Positions 31,695 through 43,692 of a stretch of 46,083 nucleotides of DNA are shown one piece after another. Below the pieces are notes generated by a model that had not been told where the DNA came from, ran no database searches, and saw nothing but the letters and a program-made list of their open reading frames with translations. The number at the start of each line of letters is the position of its first letter. The stretch's first letter is position 1. This DNA comes from Plantago elongata (lineage: Eukaryota; Streptophyta; Magnoliopsida; Lamiales; Plantaginaceae): positions 1 through 46,083 of the forward strand of contig JAYMSP010000599.1 in NCBI GenBank assembly GCA_036897095.1, read 5' to 3'. The translations under genes and the position numbers were made by a program.

Positions 31695-33501
31695 ATATTT
31701 TTGTCGAACAATGTTTGCTGTAGATCTTAGAGAAAGTAACATTGTGTTGTCTCATTCCCCAATGCCATGTATTTTATTATCTATGTGCACCAAGGTTTTA
31801 GCTGAACTGCTCTATATTTGGTGAGAAAATTAACTTGATAAGATACGCAGCACCTTTTATGAAAACAGTAGTTCATAATGTACTTCATGAATCATGACGG
31901 TTTCGAGCCCTAACTTCTGGTGTACAATGTCCAGAATTTTCATTTTGTTGAAGATTTATAGCTATTGGAAAATTTCTGAAATGAAAATGACAAAGTACTG
32001 CAATATCGAAGCTGAGAGTACTGCAGTAGTGAAACAAGAGTTCATAATTTTTTTGGGATATATGTTGTATTTGTTATTTTCATCTGAAAATTCATTAGTT
32101 TCAAGTTGAGACTCACTTTTGTTGAATTCTGCATGGTTGGCTTTTTATGCCTAGTACAATACATTGGACGTCTCTCAATGTTTTAATTATATATGCATGT
32201 TATATCAATAATCAAATTCTCATGCTGAATTCCATGCTCGACTGAAAAGTTGTCCGGTCACTTCAAATTATATGCCACCTCAATAGCAGCACCAATTCTT
32301 AGTAATGTTCCTCCATTTTCAACAATGAAGCATGCATATGAAGTCTGTTGAGACCGTCGATCAGGGAACCCTAAAGAACTCTGAAATACAATGGATCACG
32401 ACTCACATGGATTAAAAAACGACCACTACCTTGGTCACTACCTTAGACCACTGGCAATGGATCCTAGCATTATCACGATCGTCGCCTTAAATCAGTTTGA
32501 CGATCACTACAGGAAAAAATCTTGTCCAACAGGTCACGATTGATGAATAGCGTTTCTTTTTATTTTTTATTATTTTTTAAAACATATTAAACATATTATA
32601 ATATCATAAGAATGTTTAGAAGTTAACATTAGTCAAATTGCATTTTTTAAACTAGCTTTTGAATTTATTAAGATGGAATCAAACGGTTACATCATCAACA
32701 ACAACAACATCAAGATGAAGCGAAATAGATCTCCGACTTCAAGTATTCATGTCGTTTAATATGAGTTGGCTTAATCTGGCTAAAAAACGATAACAATATA
32801 TCTCTGAAAGACCAACAAGCACAGTGCCACTAGATAACACTCATTTACCCTAAATCTGTTGCACTCTTCTGAAAACCTTATACTTACACCAGTTTATGAA
32901 TCATGAATCTTCACTGACTTGTTGGTAAATCTTTATGAGGGCAATATTTTCATTTTGGGAGAAAATCGAGTAGCAGTGTCTTTCTGGCATGATTTAGTTT
33001 GCAATGGTGGTAAAAGAAGGAAGGGGGATTGATGTTTGGGGAATGAGTTAGGAGGATTTGTCATTATTATTATATATAAATATAATAGATGTTTGGTGGA
33101 GAATGATCTAAATGAATCACATCATGTTTGGTGAAATGAGTTAAAAAAATTAGAAAATAAATTATATTGCGGATGTTGGAGGTGGGGCCATATGGTCGTT
33201 TGCCCCCTTGAAGTGGCCGTTTGGAGTCCACTTATGACAGGGAGAACCAAAACCAATGAGCTGACATTTCTACTGCAGTTAACAAACAGTACGTTAGTAA
33301 AAAAACAGAAGGTAGTTTAATTTGGTTTAAGAAAACGGCCATATATTGGACTCGATGATTGTGATCCATGATCCAGAGTCCAAATTAAAGCCCAATTAAC
33401 TACTTGGCGCCAAACAATTCCACTATACTCCTTCCTTTACAAAATACTCGGCAAAACCCCAAATTTCAAAAACCCCTTTCAGTTCTTCTTCACTCTCTCT
33501 C
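31695..33501. other. Intergenic region between CBP20 and MLH1
   Basis: About 1.8 kb. The first few hundred bases are probably CBP20 3' UTR. A CACTACAGGAAAA sequence at 32505 resembles one end of a CACTA transposon without a partner. Around 33025-33145 ATGTTTGG and AATGA motifs recur (GATGTTTGGGGAATGAG, CATGTTTGGTGAAATGAG), possibly a small element. The last 100 bp form the MLH1 promoter and leader. Confidence 0.4.
33404..33413. promoter_or_regulatory. E2F-type site upstream of MLH1
   Basis: A perfect palindrome TTGGCGCCAA sits about 90 bp before the MLH1 start codon. On the minus strand it extends to TTTGGCGCC, which fits the plant E2F consensus WTTSSCSS. This agrees with S-phase expression known for DNA-repair genes. 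Binding itself is inferred. Confidence 0.6.
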
Positions 33502-36500
33502 ATGGATAACATGGAAATCGACACCTCCAATCAAATGGACGCTGAAGAGGCCGTGCCAAATCCAGCTCCACGAGAGCCACCGAGGATCCGGCGACTCGAC
33601 GAGGGGGTGGTGAACAGAATCGCCGCTGGCGAGGTCATTCAACGACCGGCCTCAGCCGTGAAAGAGCTTATCGAGAATAGCTTGGATGCCGGTTCGACTG
33701 CCATTTCCGTCACGGTTAAAGACGGCGGTCTGAAGCTCATTCAAGTCTCTGATGATGGCCATGGAATTCGAGTATGCACATTCTCTTAATTGAACTCATC
33801 CTATTAATTGCCTGCAGAATTGCATTTTAGTGATATATATAAGTAACTAGTCAAATGGTTAGATTGAATTTCAGATTGATTATTGCCGTTGGATAACATA
33901 AATGTGATTATTACTTGTTAGGAAGACTGAGAAGTATGTCCGTTTGTATATGCATACTAATGAGTGAGTGTTAGGTGCATATTTAGTGCTTGCAGACTTG
34001 TAGTTTAGTGATATATCTGTAATTAGTGAAATGTTTAGATTGGATTTCGGCTTGATAATGATGTTGGATAGCATGAATTTGATTAGGAAGACCGAGAAGT
34101 ATGTGTATTTGTATATGCATATTGAGGAGTGAGTATAGGTGTTTCTTATGGATGATGAGTAGCTTGATTTCTTTTGTTTTATTCCTAGCTTGAGGATCTG
34201 CCAATATTATGCGAAAGGCATACGACCTCGAAGCTGAGTACATTTGAGGATTTGCAATCTATTAGATCAATGGGTTTCAGAGGAGAGGCTTTGGCAAGTA
34301 TGACGTATGTGGGTCATGTGACAGTCACTACGATTACTGGAGGGCAGCTACATGGTTACAGGTAATTTTACTACGCCTTTGTTGTTTTCTTCTCCATTTG
34401 TTTATTTCATGAGTGCGTCCTTGTGTGAGAACTAACTTGTTGTTTGATATATAAATTTTTTAATTTATTGCAATTTTTTTTTCATTCAATTGGTTATTCC
34501 AGATATTGGTGGAACTAGACACATTTCTCTTTAAAAGTTTTATTATCAAACCTTTATTTTCTTGGTGATTTTATTTTTTGTCATTCTGATTCTTGTTTTG
34601 GTTATTTCTCTATAATGTCTTTCGGCTCGGTTAATTAATCCCAACTTTGGGCCCTGTTTGTTATACCGCTGGAGTGGACTTCTCCCCACTCAAATCGAAC
34701 ATTTTGTACACAAAAAAAACCAATTTCAATTGAAAAAAGGCCACTCAAATTCTATGCCAATCAGTCCCTTGTCTCTGTATATGATCTTCTTGCAGTTTTT
34801 TCATATTTCTTGTTCTTTTGGTCTCAACTTTTCTCTGGCCATTGTGCAACACGAGTAATATGTGCTTTATGAGATAATACACTCACATATATTTTCTATA
34901 ATGTTTCATTTCTTGTAATTATTGGTTAGGGCAACCTATAGAGATGGAATGATGGAGCATGAACCGAAGGCATGTGCTGCTGTTAAAGGTACACAAATCA
35001 TGGTACGTGGTGGGCACTTATGCCCCATTTCTAATAATTTGGTTGCGAACTATGTAGCTAATGGTTTTAGATGTTGAAAGAAAAGGTATTAGCATGGGAC
35101 TTTTCACATTGAAATAAGTTGATACTTAGCCTATGGTTGAACACTTGAACTTCATAGTGGAGAAAAGGAGGGATGCTATTGGCCAAAAGACAGTATTGAG
35201 CTTGCGCATGGCTTAAAAAACGCTGAAATTGTTTTGTGCCTTGTTTACTTTTTGCAGATTGAAAACTTATTCTACAACATGACCGCTCGAAAGAAAACAC
35301 TGCAGAATTCGGCTGATGACTATTCCAAAATAGTTGATCTAATTTGTCGTTTCGCCATTCATCACATGAACGTGAGCTTCAGCTGCAGAAAGGTTCGCCT
35401 GCTGCTCACTCTCGATTGGATCTATTTCTGATGAAGAATTCATGCTTCTGAATCTGATATGCTTTTCGTTTTATCAGCATGGAGCTGGTAGAGCAGATGT
35501 CCAATCAATTGCCACATCCTCCAGACTTGATGCAATCAGATCAGTTTATGGGTTGTCGGTTTGTCAAAATCTGTTGAAGATAGAAGCTTCGGATAATGAT
35601 CCATCCAGTTCAATATTTGAGATGGATGGTTTTATTTCAAATTCTAATTACATCGCAAAGAAGATCACGATGGTGCTCTTTATCAATGGTATGCAGGGGC
35701 AGAGCCACACCCAATTCCTTCCTTTTCCATATATATGTGGTACTTTTGTCAAATAATATAGTTTAAATTTCAAATTTTTTTTGTGTACAATAATTAAGTT
35801 ACACTTAATGAGTATATTAAATTATTAATAAAGTTGGAAAGTTGCACCAAAAAAAAAAGTTATTATATGAAGTATAATCGAACTCTTTGCTTGTAAAAAC
35901 AAAATTTATGGCAACAGTGTGTGGTATTTTTTGGTATTAAGTAGTGTGTATATTCAACTGAATCTGTACCGTTTATAATTAGTCACACGATATTTTGATT
36001 TCTGACTCCGCTCTACCCTTTCTACCTTTTCTATTTCAGATAGACTAGTAGAGTGTGGTGTGCTAAAGAGGGCAATTGAAATCGTTTATGCTGCAACATT
36101 GCCGAAGGCATCGAAGCCTTTCATCTATATGTCAATCAAAATGCCCCCTGAGCACATTGACGTGAATGTACACCCAACTAAGAGAGAGGTGCCGTTAGTA
36201 GTCAACATAAATGAAAAGTAAAAATGTAAGTAACTTTTCACTGACATTTTTAGAACTAATGTGGCTGAACTATTCACAGGTGAGCCTTCTAAATCAAGAA
36301 GTTATAATTGAAAAGATACAGACTGCTGTAGAATCAAAACTAAGGAACTCAAATGAGTCACGGACATTTCAAGAACAGGTACTTCAGCAGTTTAATTAAG
36401 TTTGGTTTGCTTCTGCCTGAATTTTCTTGCAATCTAAGTACATTTTACATTCAAATATGTACAAGATATTTAATGCTGAACTTGAACTTGTAAAGATGTA

Positions 36501-38469
36501 GAAACATTTCTTTGGTCTGTTGTCTCGTTTGAGTAATTGTCATGCCAACTTTGACACGAAGTCTTCGTTCCTGAACCTGGTATAGTTATTTATTCTTCTC
36601 CCTCCTTCTCGGTCATGCTTCCCATTTAGTTGTCCCACACAATGCTTCCCGTTTTCATTTTTGGCAATGTGTCCCTCTGCACTACTTAACTAATGCCCTC
36701 ATAATGCACGCATATTTACAATTTTACCAACTCCCTATCTCTTTTTTATTCATTATTTATCCTCTCTTCATTTAAATAATACTCAACTTTCCACTTTGTC
36801 AACCCATGATCAATTTTTTTTCATCCTTTATTATTTTTTCCATTTTTATAGTATGTGTTTTTTAATTTTCCTTATTTTGTTGATCAAAAACAAAATGGGA
36901 ATTGTGATGAATGCAGATACAATTGAACATGCTGAAAGTTGTGTCTGGGGAAATTGTAGCCTGTAAACTGTAAACTACTTCCCCGAAATTTGATTCCTTG
37001 AAGTAAATTCCCGGCACAAATTAAATGATTTAGCTCAATGAGGGTAATTTTTGGGCTTTGATTCCTTGTGCATTGTCTGACTTTGTGATAAGTATTCAGC
37101 AAGTGTTGCTATAGTCACGGATGAGATGACTCATGAAACATTACATACATGACATCTAAACGACCTGGATTGGAACTTACTATTGTTTATGTTTGGTTTT
37201 GTTCAATGTAGCTCACCAAGCGAACAACTTAACTTGAGCACCTTCTATTTTTGCAACTGTAACTGTCATGCTGTCTGCATTTAACTTGTTCACGGCTATT
37301 TGTATGTGCTCTCTGTTTCCTTACTAACACTTCCTTTTTCCCTGCTTTTTTATTTTATTTTAATTCTTGTGTTAGAGACTGGATGCTTCTCCGTCTGTTT
37401 TGATATCTGCAAACAAAGGTTCCTCAACTCACCCATCATCTTCTTGTACGCCACACAGTAGTTAGCTTCCCTTTGCTGATATTGTTTCTTGAACGTTGTA
37501 ATATTTCTTACACTGTTCTTATTGTACTTTGCATATAATTACATAACCTCATGTTTACACTTTGTAGGCTCAAAATCCCAAAAAACTCCGGTCAACAAAA
37601 TGGTACGAACAGATTCACAGGATCCTGCTGGAAGGTTGCATGCTTACTTGCAAGTTAAGCCTTCTAATAATGCGCAAGGAAGTTCTTGTTTGAACTCCAT
37701 GAGGTAGTTCCGTCTGCATAAGTCATCCATGTCTATAATTTGCAGGAAAAATGAGAACTATGTAGGTTAGTGTGTGGATTCAAACAAGAGTCAGTGTATG
37801 GAATCAGAGTAAATGATAGACATGCTAAGGAATGTAGGCCACTCACTCTAATATCAATATTATTAGTTTTAATAATGAAATTAACCGTATTTCTAACAAC
37901 TTAGGTTTCTGAAATCATACTCGAATCAGAAGCTTATAATGTACTGAAGATCGAAAATTTATCAAACATAATTACCAACAAATGTTCAGAAACAAATATG
38001 TGTAATCTTTACCAAGGACTTCTTTGAACCATACTGTTTTCATATTAGTGTTTTGGATATATGATAATGACCATGTATGCATGCTTATTCCTAAGAAAGA
38101 TCTTTAGAAGTTGTAGTTCGCTGGGGCCTGTTGTAACCTGTCGGTTCTCCGCCCTCATGCTCATGATTTTTTGTTCACCATAGGTCTTCAATCAGGCAGC
38201 GAAGGAATCCAAAGGAAACAGCCGATCTTACTAGCCTTCAGGAACTTGTTAGAGATGTTGATTCCAGCTGTCATGCCGGTATGTGTCCCATATCCTTGAT
38301 ATAGTTAAGAATTTTTTTGATGAAAGCTGAAATTGTAATTAATGTTGAAACAGAACTACTGGAGATTGTTGGGCACTGCACATATATTGGAATGGCTGAT
38401 GATGTTTTCGCTCTGATGCAGCATGATACTCACCTTTATCTGGCTAATGTGGTCAACTTAAGGTGATTT

Positions 38470-38523
<54 letters not shown>

Positions 38524-41500
38524 ACTCTTTTTCCTAGGCAGTATCTGATTGCTTGAAACATAAGCACCAATCAGATTTTCGTTCTCATAACTAATGTCCT
38601 TGAAGTTTTAGTTGCAATACTCTGAATGCCAGCAAAATAATTCCCTCTTTCTCGTGTTGACTGAGAAATACATGCAATCAAGTTTCTCAAGTCTTTGTAA
38701 GTCTTGGAATTAGACCTATATACATTCATATCAGGTAAAACCTTCTCTGCCTCTTGTAATATGTCCAAGTTGCTAATTTATTTTTGGGGTTAACACTTTC
38801 TCTTCTATTTCTATTTTATGCGGTTGCCAGCCATTCACATCCGTACAACTGAATTTGGGAATCCCCAAATCAATTTGAACTGAAATGTATGGATTACTTT
38901 ATACCTCCAGACATTTCATTTATATATTATATTTATATTTTTCCCAAAAAACTGAAAAAGGATGGAAAAAAAGTCCCCGCTGTACTTTTAGTGCTATGCT
39001 TAGATCCTAAAATTAACTTAAGCATCATGTTCCATGTAACTACTAACCACAAAAGATAGCTGCCCCTCCCGATGAAGGTATATTGTCTAACTTTTGAGCC
39101 AACTTGACAGAGAATCTTGGATGGTCTATTAACTATAATTTGTGTGGTTCCTCCAGGAAGAAATGATGAGCTTGATAAAATGATCGTTTTCTTTAGTCAA
39201 AACTGAATCATAGATAAAGGAATATTTAGTTCATATATGAGTGCATTGATGGTGGTAGTGCTTTCGTTGAATTAATAAGCAGTTTGTCCCCTTAAAATTG
39301 TAAGTGCCATTTTGCTTTAAAGTGCAGTTACTTCTGTCCAGTTCCGGCCTGGTAGAAGAATCCGTTAATAACTTGAATATGGTCTATTTGGGGTGGGAGA
39401 AGGGTTCGGGAAATCCCGATCCCGTCCGGACCCTATACAAAAAAATCCCGATTGAATCGGAGGGATTGGATACCCGCAATAAAAATTCCCGAAAATTTTA
39501 TGTGTATACGGGACGGGATTGGGATTGAAAATTTAGCACCCGAAACCCGATAGGGTACCCGAACAAAAAGGAAACTTAAATATTATGGTTTAGATCCTGT
39601 CTTTAGCTATTTAGAATATATATGCCTATAATTTGCTTTCTGCCTTCATAAGTAAATAGAATTCCCAAGTAAACAGGATAATGGAAGATTAAAAACTTGA
39701 GCTCTTTTCCAGTGAGTTTCGTGGAGGAAACTCCTTTTATCAACTAACCATGCTCATTTTCATTATCTCCTTTTATTATATTTTCTTGCATTCCTTCTGA
39801 TACAGTCACATAAAATAAAATTTGCTAATTTATATGTATTATATTTAAGGAGAAATGACAAAATAAATACCCGATAAGATTATCCTATCCCGATCCGAGA
39901 AATTGCGGGTACCTGAATGTAAGTACACATAAAAGATAGGGTCGGGATTGGGATGAATAAATTCAATCCCGAATTATCGGGTACCCGAGGTTCAATCCCG
40001 AACCCGTCCCGTGCCCACCCCCCATGGTCTATATAGAAGATGAAATCTGTTACCTCCTTTCTTTGAAATTATAACTTGCCTATGAAATACTAACTAACCA
40101 AGCTCACATATAGCTAAAAGGTCCTAAAGCTTGATCATCAACAATGATAAACATCTTTGTCTTGCTACTTATTATCATTTTATTATCATTTTCATATTAT
40201 TGCCTGTTCAGCTGTACGATTTTTACAAATTTGTCTTTTATTGACTTGACAGCAAAGAGCTAATGTATCAGCAAGTGTTACGGCGTTTTGCACATTTTAA
40301 TGCAATTCAATTGAGTGAGCCAGCTCCACTGGCTGAGCTGATAATGCTGGCACTGAAGGAGGAGGATTTGAATTCAGAAGGAAATGACAATGATGAGCTA
40401 AAACTGAAGATTTGTGAAGTAAATTGTTTTAACTTAAAAGTTCCAAAGTATTTCCCTGTGCATGTTGTTTCTACTTTCTATTATCTTTATTCTCCATTTC
40501 ATTAGAGTTGCCAGTTCTCTTGTAATATTTTGTTTCCCATATGCAATTGATGATATCAGCAAGAAGATGCCTTCAGCTTTATTCACAAGAAATAAACAAA
40601 GAAGATGAATTAAGAGATAAGCATTAAGATAAGAAAAAAGTTAACTGGAGCTTGAAATTGTATATGGTTCTGTAACACACAGGATAAAATTGTTGTAAAA
40701 CTCGAGGGGTGTTCAAGTGCAACTTATAGGAACCTTAAAAGCTGTATTTCATTGAGCATATGTGCTATCTAGTGCTAGGATGGAGGTAAATTCCATGAGG
40801 AATTGAGGATCATACCATTGATGGGATAAAGCAACAAGTCATGTGAATTTGTGGCCTGTTGATTGTTTGTCCAGGAGTTTCATTATTTGCTTCAGTCCCT
40901 CTTCAACTTTTTGTAATGAAACTGTTGAAAGTTGAAACAGCTTCAGGAAATTATTAGAATGTGATTATGCAACATCACCAAATCTGTGTCCTGTCAAGTT
41001 AGGTTATAGTTGATACATGAGACGCAAATTTATACCTGAGATACATGCTGTTTGGCATCTAAGATGTGTTCCAGACTGCCCGTTTATGTGCATGAAAGCG
41101 AAAAGATTTTCATAGTCAATTTTATAAGGTCATGTTTATGTTTCTTTTTATTTTTTTTTCCTCTTTACTTGCTAGATGAATATAGAGTTGATGCAGAGGA
41201 ACGCTAAGTTGCTGAGTGAGTATTTTGCTGTTCACATTGATGAGAATGGTAATCTGTCCAGGCTTCCTGTGGTACTAGACCAGTACACTCCCGACATGGA
41301 TCGTGTTCCAGAGTTGGTTCTTTGTCTGGGCAATGATGTAAGTTGGAAATCAGTCATCTCTCTTTCCAGCTCATTTGGATACATTTCCATCTTGCCAATT
41401 GTATTGACTCGCTCTCTGTGTCAATTTTCAAGATGCACTCACTGACTCGCATAACTGACACAAGTACCCATTCAGCATGCTGTGATTGTCAGGCTTAATT

Positions 41501-43190
41501 TCTACTTTATTCTTTTCCACGACTCACATTGAAGGCAGTTTAGTATCTATCTGTCTCCGCCTGTACAATGCTTGAGTAGTACTTTCTGTATGTTCTTTTC
41601 CTATCTTCTAAAACTACTGAAGTATGATAATTACACTCGTAAAAAGATCCTAACCATTCTTCCCTGGCTACTTTGAGTCACTGTATGACCTCGAACTTTT
41701 TATTAGTGATGTGTTACTACCAGTTCGAGTTCTTATTTTACCCTGTGAATCGGGGTCATGTGTTACTACCAGTTCGAGTTCTTCTCTTGCCCCGTGAACT
41801 AAAATTTCACGAGTATATGCGTTGGTCTGGAAATCAATTAAATCAACAGTAAACCTTTATAAATTTTCCATTGTAATGTTATTGTTGCACCTGCCAAGTG
41901 CATTGTATTCAATTGTAGAATTATCTGCTGTGCTAATATTTTGAGTGGATATTTATTGGTATTGCAGGTTGACTGGGATGACGAGAAGGTCTGTTTTCAG
42001 ACAATTGCTGCTGCTCTTGGGAATTTCTATGCCCTTCATCCTCCCTTGCTGCCTAACCCATCAGGTGACGGCTTGGAATTTTATAAGAGGGCGACTTGTA
42101 GCAGTCCTGAAGAAGAGCAGGCCTCAAAAGATGCTGGTATGATTGTTACATACTTTCCTTGTGTGAACTTGGTGCAGTTATTCCAATTTGGCGAAGGCAT
42201 CAGATTGCATAATATCAAACATTTTATTTACTTCACTGGTAATGATCAACAGAGGAAGATCAAGTGCATTGAGCATGTATAGCAACATACACATGCTTCA
42301 TTTAACTGCTTAATATACAAATGGCTCTCTGACTTCATAATGCTTTTTAGGTGTTCCATGACTGTGTATGTGTCACCACCCTCTATTTTGTCTTGGTTGA
42401 TCGATTCTATATCACTGTAGATTTTCGCAAATCTTTATACATCACCTTCACCACCTACCTACTTCCTATTCCATTCATCTTTATATCACATCATGATTAG
42501 TTTACTTTGTGAGCAAATTTGACTGGCAATCGCGGGTTTTAGAAGAAACCTGGTATATTATTCGACTTCTGAACAGGTTTCATCTACAATACCTCAAATG
42601 AAACTGAACAATTAGTGGAAAATAGATCTTCTTGAAAACATGAAACATTGTTCATTTTATAGAGACAGACTGAACAGAGCAATGCGTTATTTATAGTTAA
42701 GTTATTATTATAGCTTTTAGAATTATGATGAAAACCGTGTTTTGAATTATCTTTGATATTTGCTTGTTTTATTAAGTTTTCAATAGGCATTAACAATAAT
42801 ACTTTTGTCAAACAGAAGAAGGATTTGACAACGACCTACTTTTGGAGGCCGAAAATGCTTGGGCTCAGCGTGAATGGTCAATACAACATGTTCTGTTTCC
42901 CTCCATGAGACTCTTTCTCAAGCCTCCGACTTCAATGGCTACAGACGGAACATTTGTCAAGGTACTAAAACCTGAGTAACTATTTTGGTTCGGTTTTTTA
43001 ATTTCACTTTCAAAAAACTTTTATTTTGCCTTGTTATGACGTTCTTGTTGCAAACCTCATGCTTTTGGCAATGAACAAACACGAAAAGTGCCCTGATTGC
43101 TTATTTTAAGTTGAGGTTTTCATAGACAAAGTGTTCATATTCCAGGTTGCTTCACTGGATAAGCTTTTCAAGATCTTTGAGAGGTGTTAA
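33502..43190 (+). CDS. MLH1: MLH1, MutL homologue of DNA mismatch repair
   Basis: Sixteen exons: 33502-33771, 34189-34361, 34930-35002, 35258-35392, 35478-35688, 36040-36188, 36280-36378, 37376-37445 (or 37457), 37568-37703, 38184-38278, 38354-38462, 40253-40418, 41176-41337, 41968-42136, 42816-42961 and 43146-43190. They encode 735 or 739 aa (Arabidopsis MLH1 is 737). The GHKL ATPase is complete. [20 protein letters not shown], with the catalytic Glu55 and Asn59 in [10 protein letters not shown], is motif I; DDGHGI (84-89) is motif [11 protein letters not shown] (119-127) is motif III. The transducer domain holds VNVHPTKRE. The C-terminal dimerisation domain begins near [20 protein letters not shown] and ends in FERC, the invariant MLH1 terminus. 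Known role: dimer with PMS1 (mismatch repair) or MLH3 (meiotic crossovers) in the nucleus. All phases agree and no lesion was seen. The divergent linker (exons 7-10) is the least certain part. Confidence 0.95.
34663..34755. repeat. Dispersed 90-bp repeat, copy 2 (MLH1 intron 2)
   Basis: Collinear with 27156-27245. Just upstream, GGGCCCTGTTTGTT (34650-34663) looks like the terminus of a short TIR element, so both copies may belong to one MITE family. Confidence 0.65.
36598..36920. mobile_element. Possible decayed Stowaway-like MITE in MLH1 intron 7
   Basis: CTCCCTCCTTCTCGGTCATG and CCCATTTAGTTGTCCCACAC resemble the common CTCCCTCCGTCCCATTTTAG start of Stowaway-type elements. The opposite end (AAAATGGGAATTGTGATGAA) is only a weak inverse. 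The call is tentative. Confidence 0.35.
38471..38520. repeat. CT microsatellite just after MLH1 exon 11
   Basis: An almost uninterrupted CT tract, perfect from about 38480 to 38520, begins 9 bp after the exon 11 donor site. It is likely to be length-polymorphic. Confidence 0.95.
39388..40024. mobile_element. hAT-type non-autonomous element (about 637 bp) in MLH1 intron 11
   Basis: The element is flanked by a perfect 8-bp direct repeat TGGTCTAT (39380-39387 and 40025-40032), the size expected for hAT. The left end reads TTGGGGTGGGAGAAGGGTTC and the right, on the minus strand, TGGGGGGTGGGCACGGGACG. Sub-terminal regions at both ends are rich in inverted GGGTACCCG, TCCCGAT and ATCGGGA motifs. 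The core is AT-rich without a transposase. The intact target duplication suggests a fairly recent insertion. It lies well inside the intron and does not touch splice sites. Confidence 0.85.
41709..41783. repeat. Tandem duplication, period 49 bp, in MLH1 intron 13
   Basis: ATGTGTTACTACCAGTTCGA followed by GTTCTT occurs at 41709 and again, identically, at 41758, with similar sequence (T.CCC.GTGAA) behind each. Confidence 0.85.
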
Positions 43191-43692
43191 CTCAGAGCCA
43201 CAAACAATCTTCTATGCTGACCATGGAACTGCAGAGGTACATATTACCTGAAGCTTGCTAGAGTGCTTAACACCTTTGTTCTTTCCTCTGTATATGTGTG
43301 ACTGACAAATGCGAATTCTTCTTTTATTTCCTACTCTTTATCATCAGAAATCGTGTAAACAATTTATGTATAGTTTTGCTTTAATGCTAATGGTTTTGTA
43401 GTTGTTGTAGTAAATTCGCACCGGAATTACTTGTGCTTTAACCCTTGCTGTACCTGCATCAGGTTTTGTATACACTTCTTTCTGCTTTTTCCAAACATGA
43501 TATCAGTTTCTGTGGAAAACATCAAATACTATTATACTGATGGTCCCAAGTACTGGGCATAATCTAATGACTAATGAACACTCTCCATGTTATTCTGGAC
43601 CAATCTCCAGGCAATGAGCACAAATCAATCAGAATTTCGCAAGCATATTTCATATTACACTAATCATCTAATGGAATGGTACAAACACTTCC
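43191..43692. other. Convergent spacer between MLH1 and the FSH1-type hydrolase
   Basis: About 500 bp, with 3' UTRs of both genes expected. No coding sequence was recognised. Confidence 0.4.

Noticed and set aside
32505..32525. CACTA transposon
   Set aside because: Only one terminus-like sequence (CACTACAGGAAAA) is visible, with no inverse partner, no 3-bp target duplication and no transposase.
41941..42282. Single-exon frame of 113 codons as an independent gene
   Set aside because: The part from 41968 to 42136 is MLH1 exon 14 ([17 protein letters not shown]). The rest is intron read-through.
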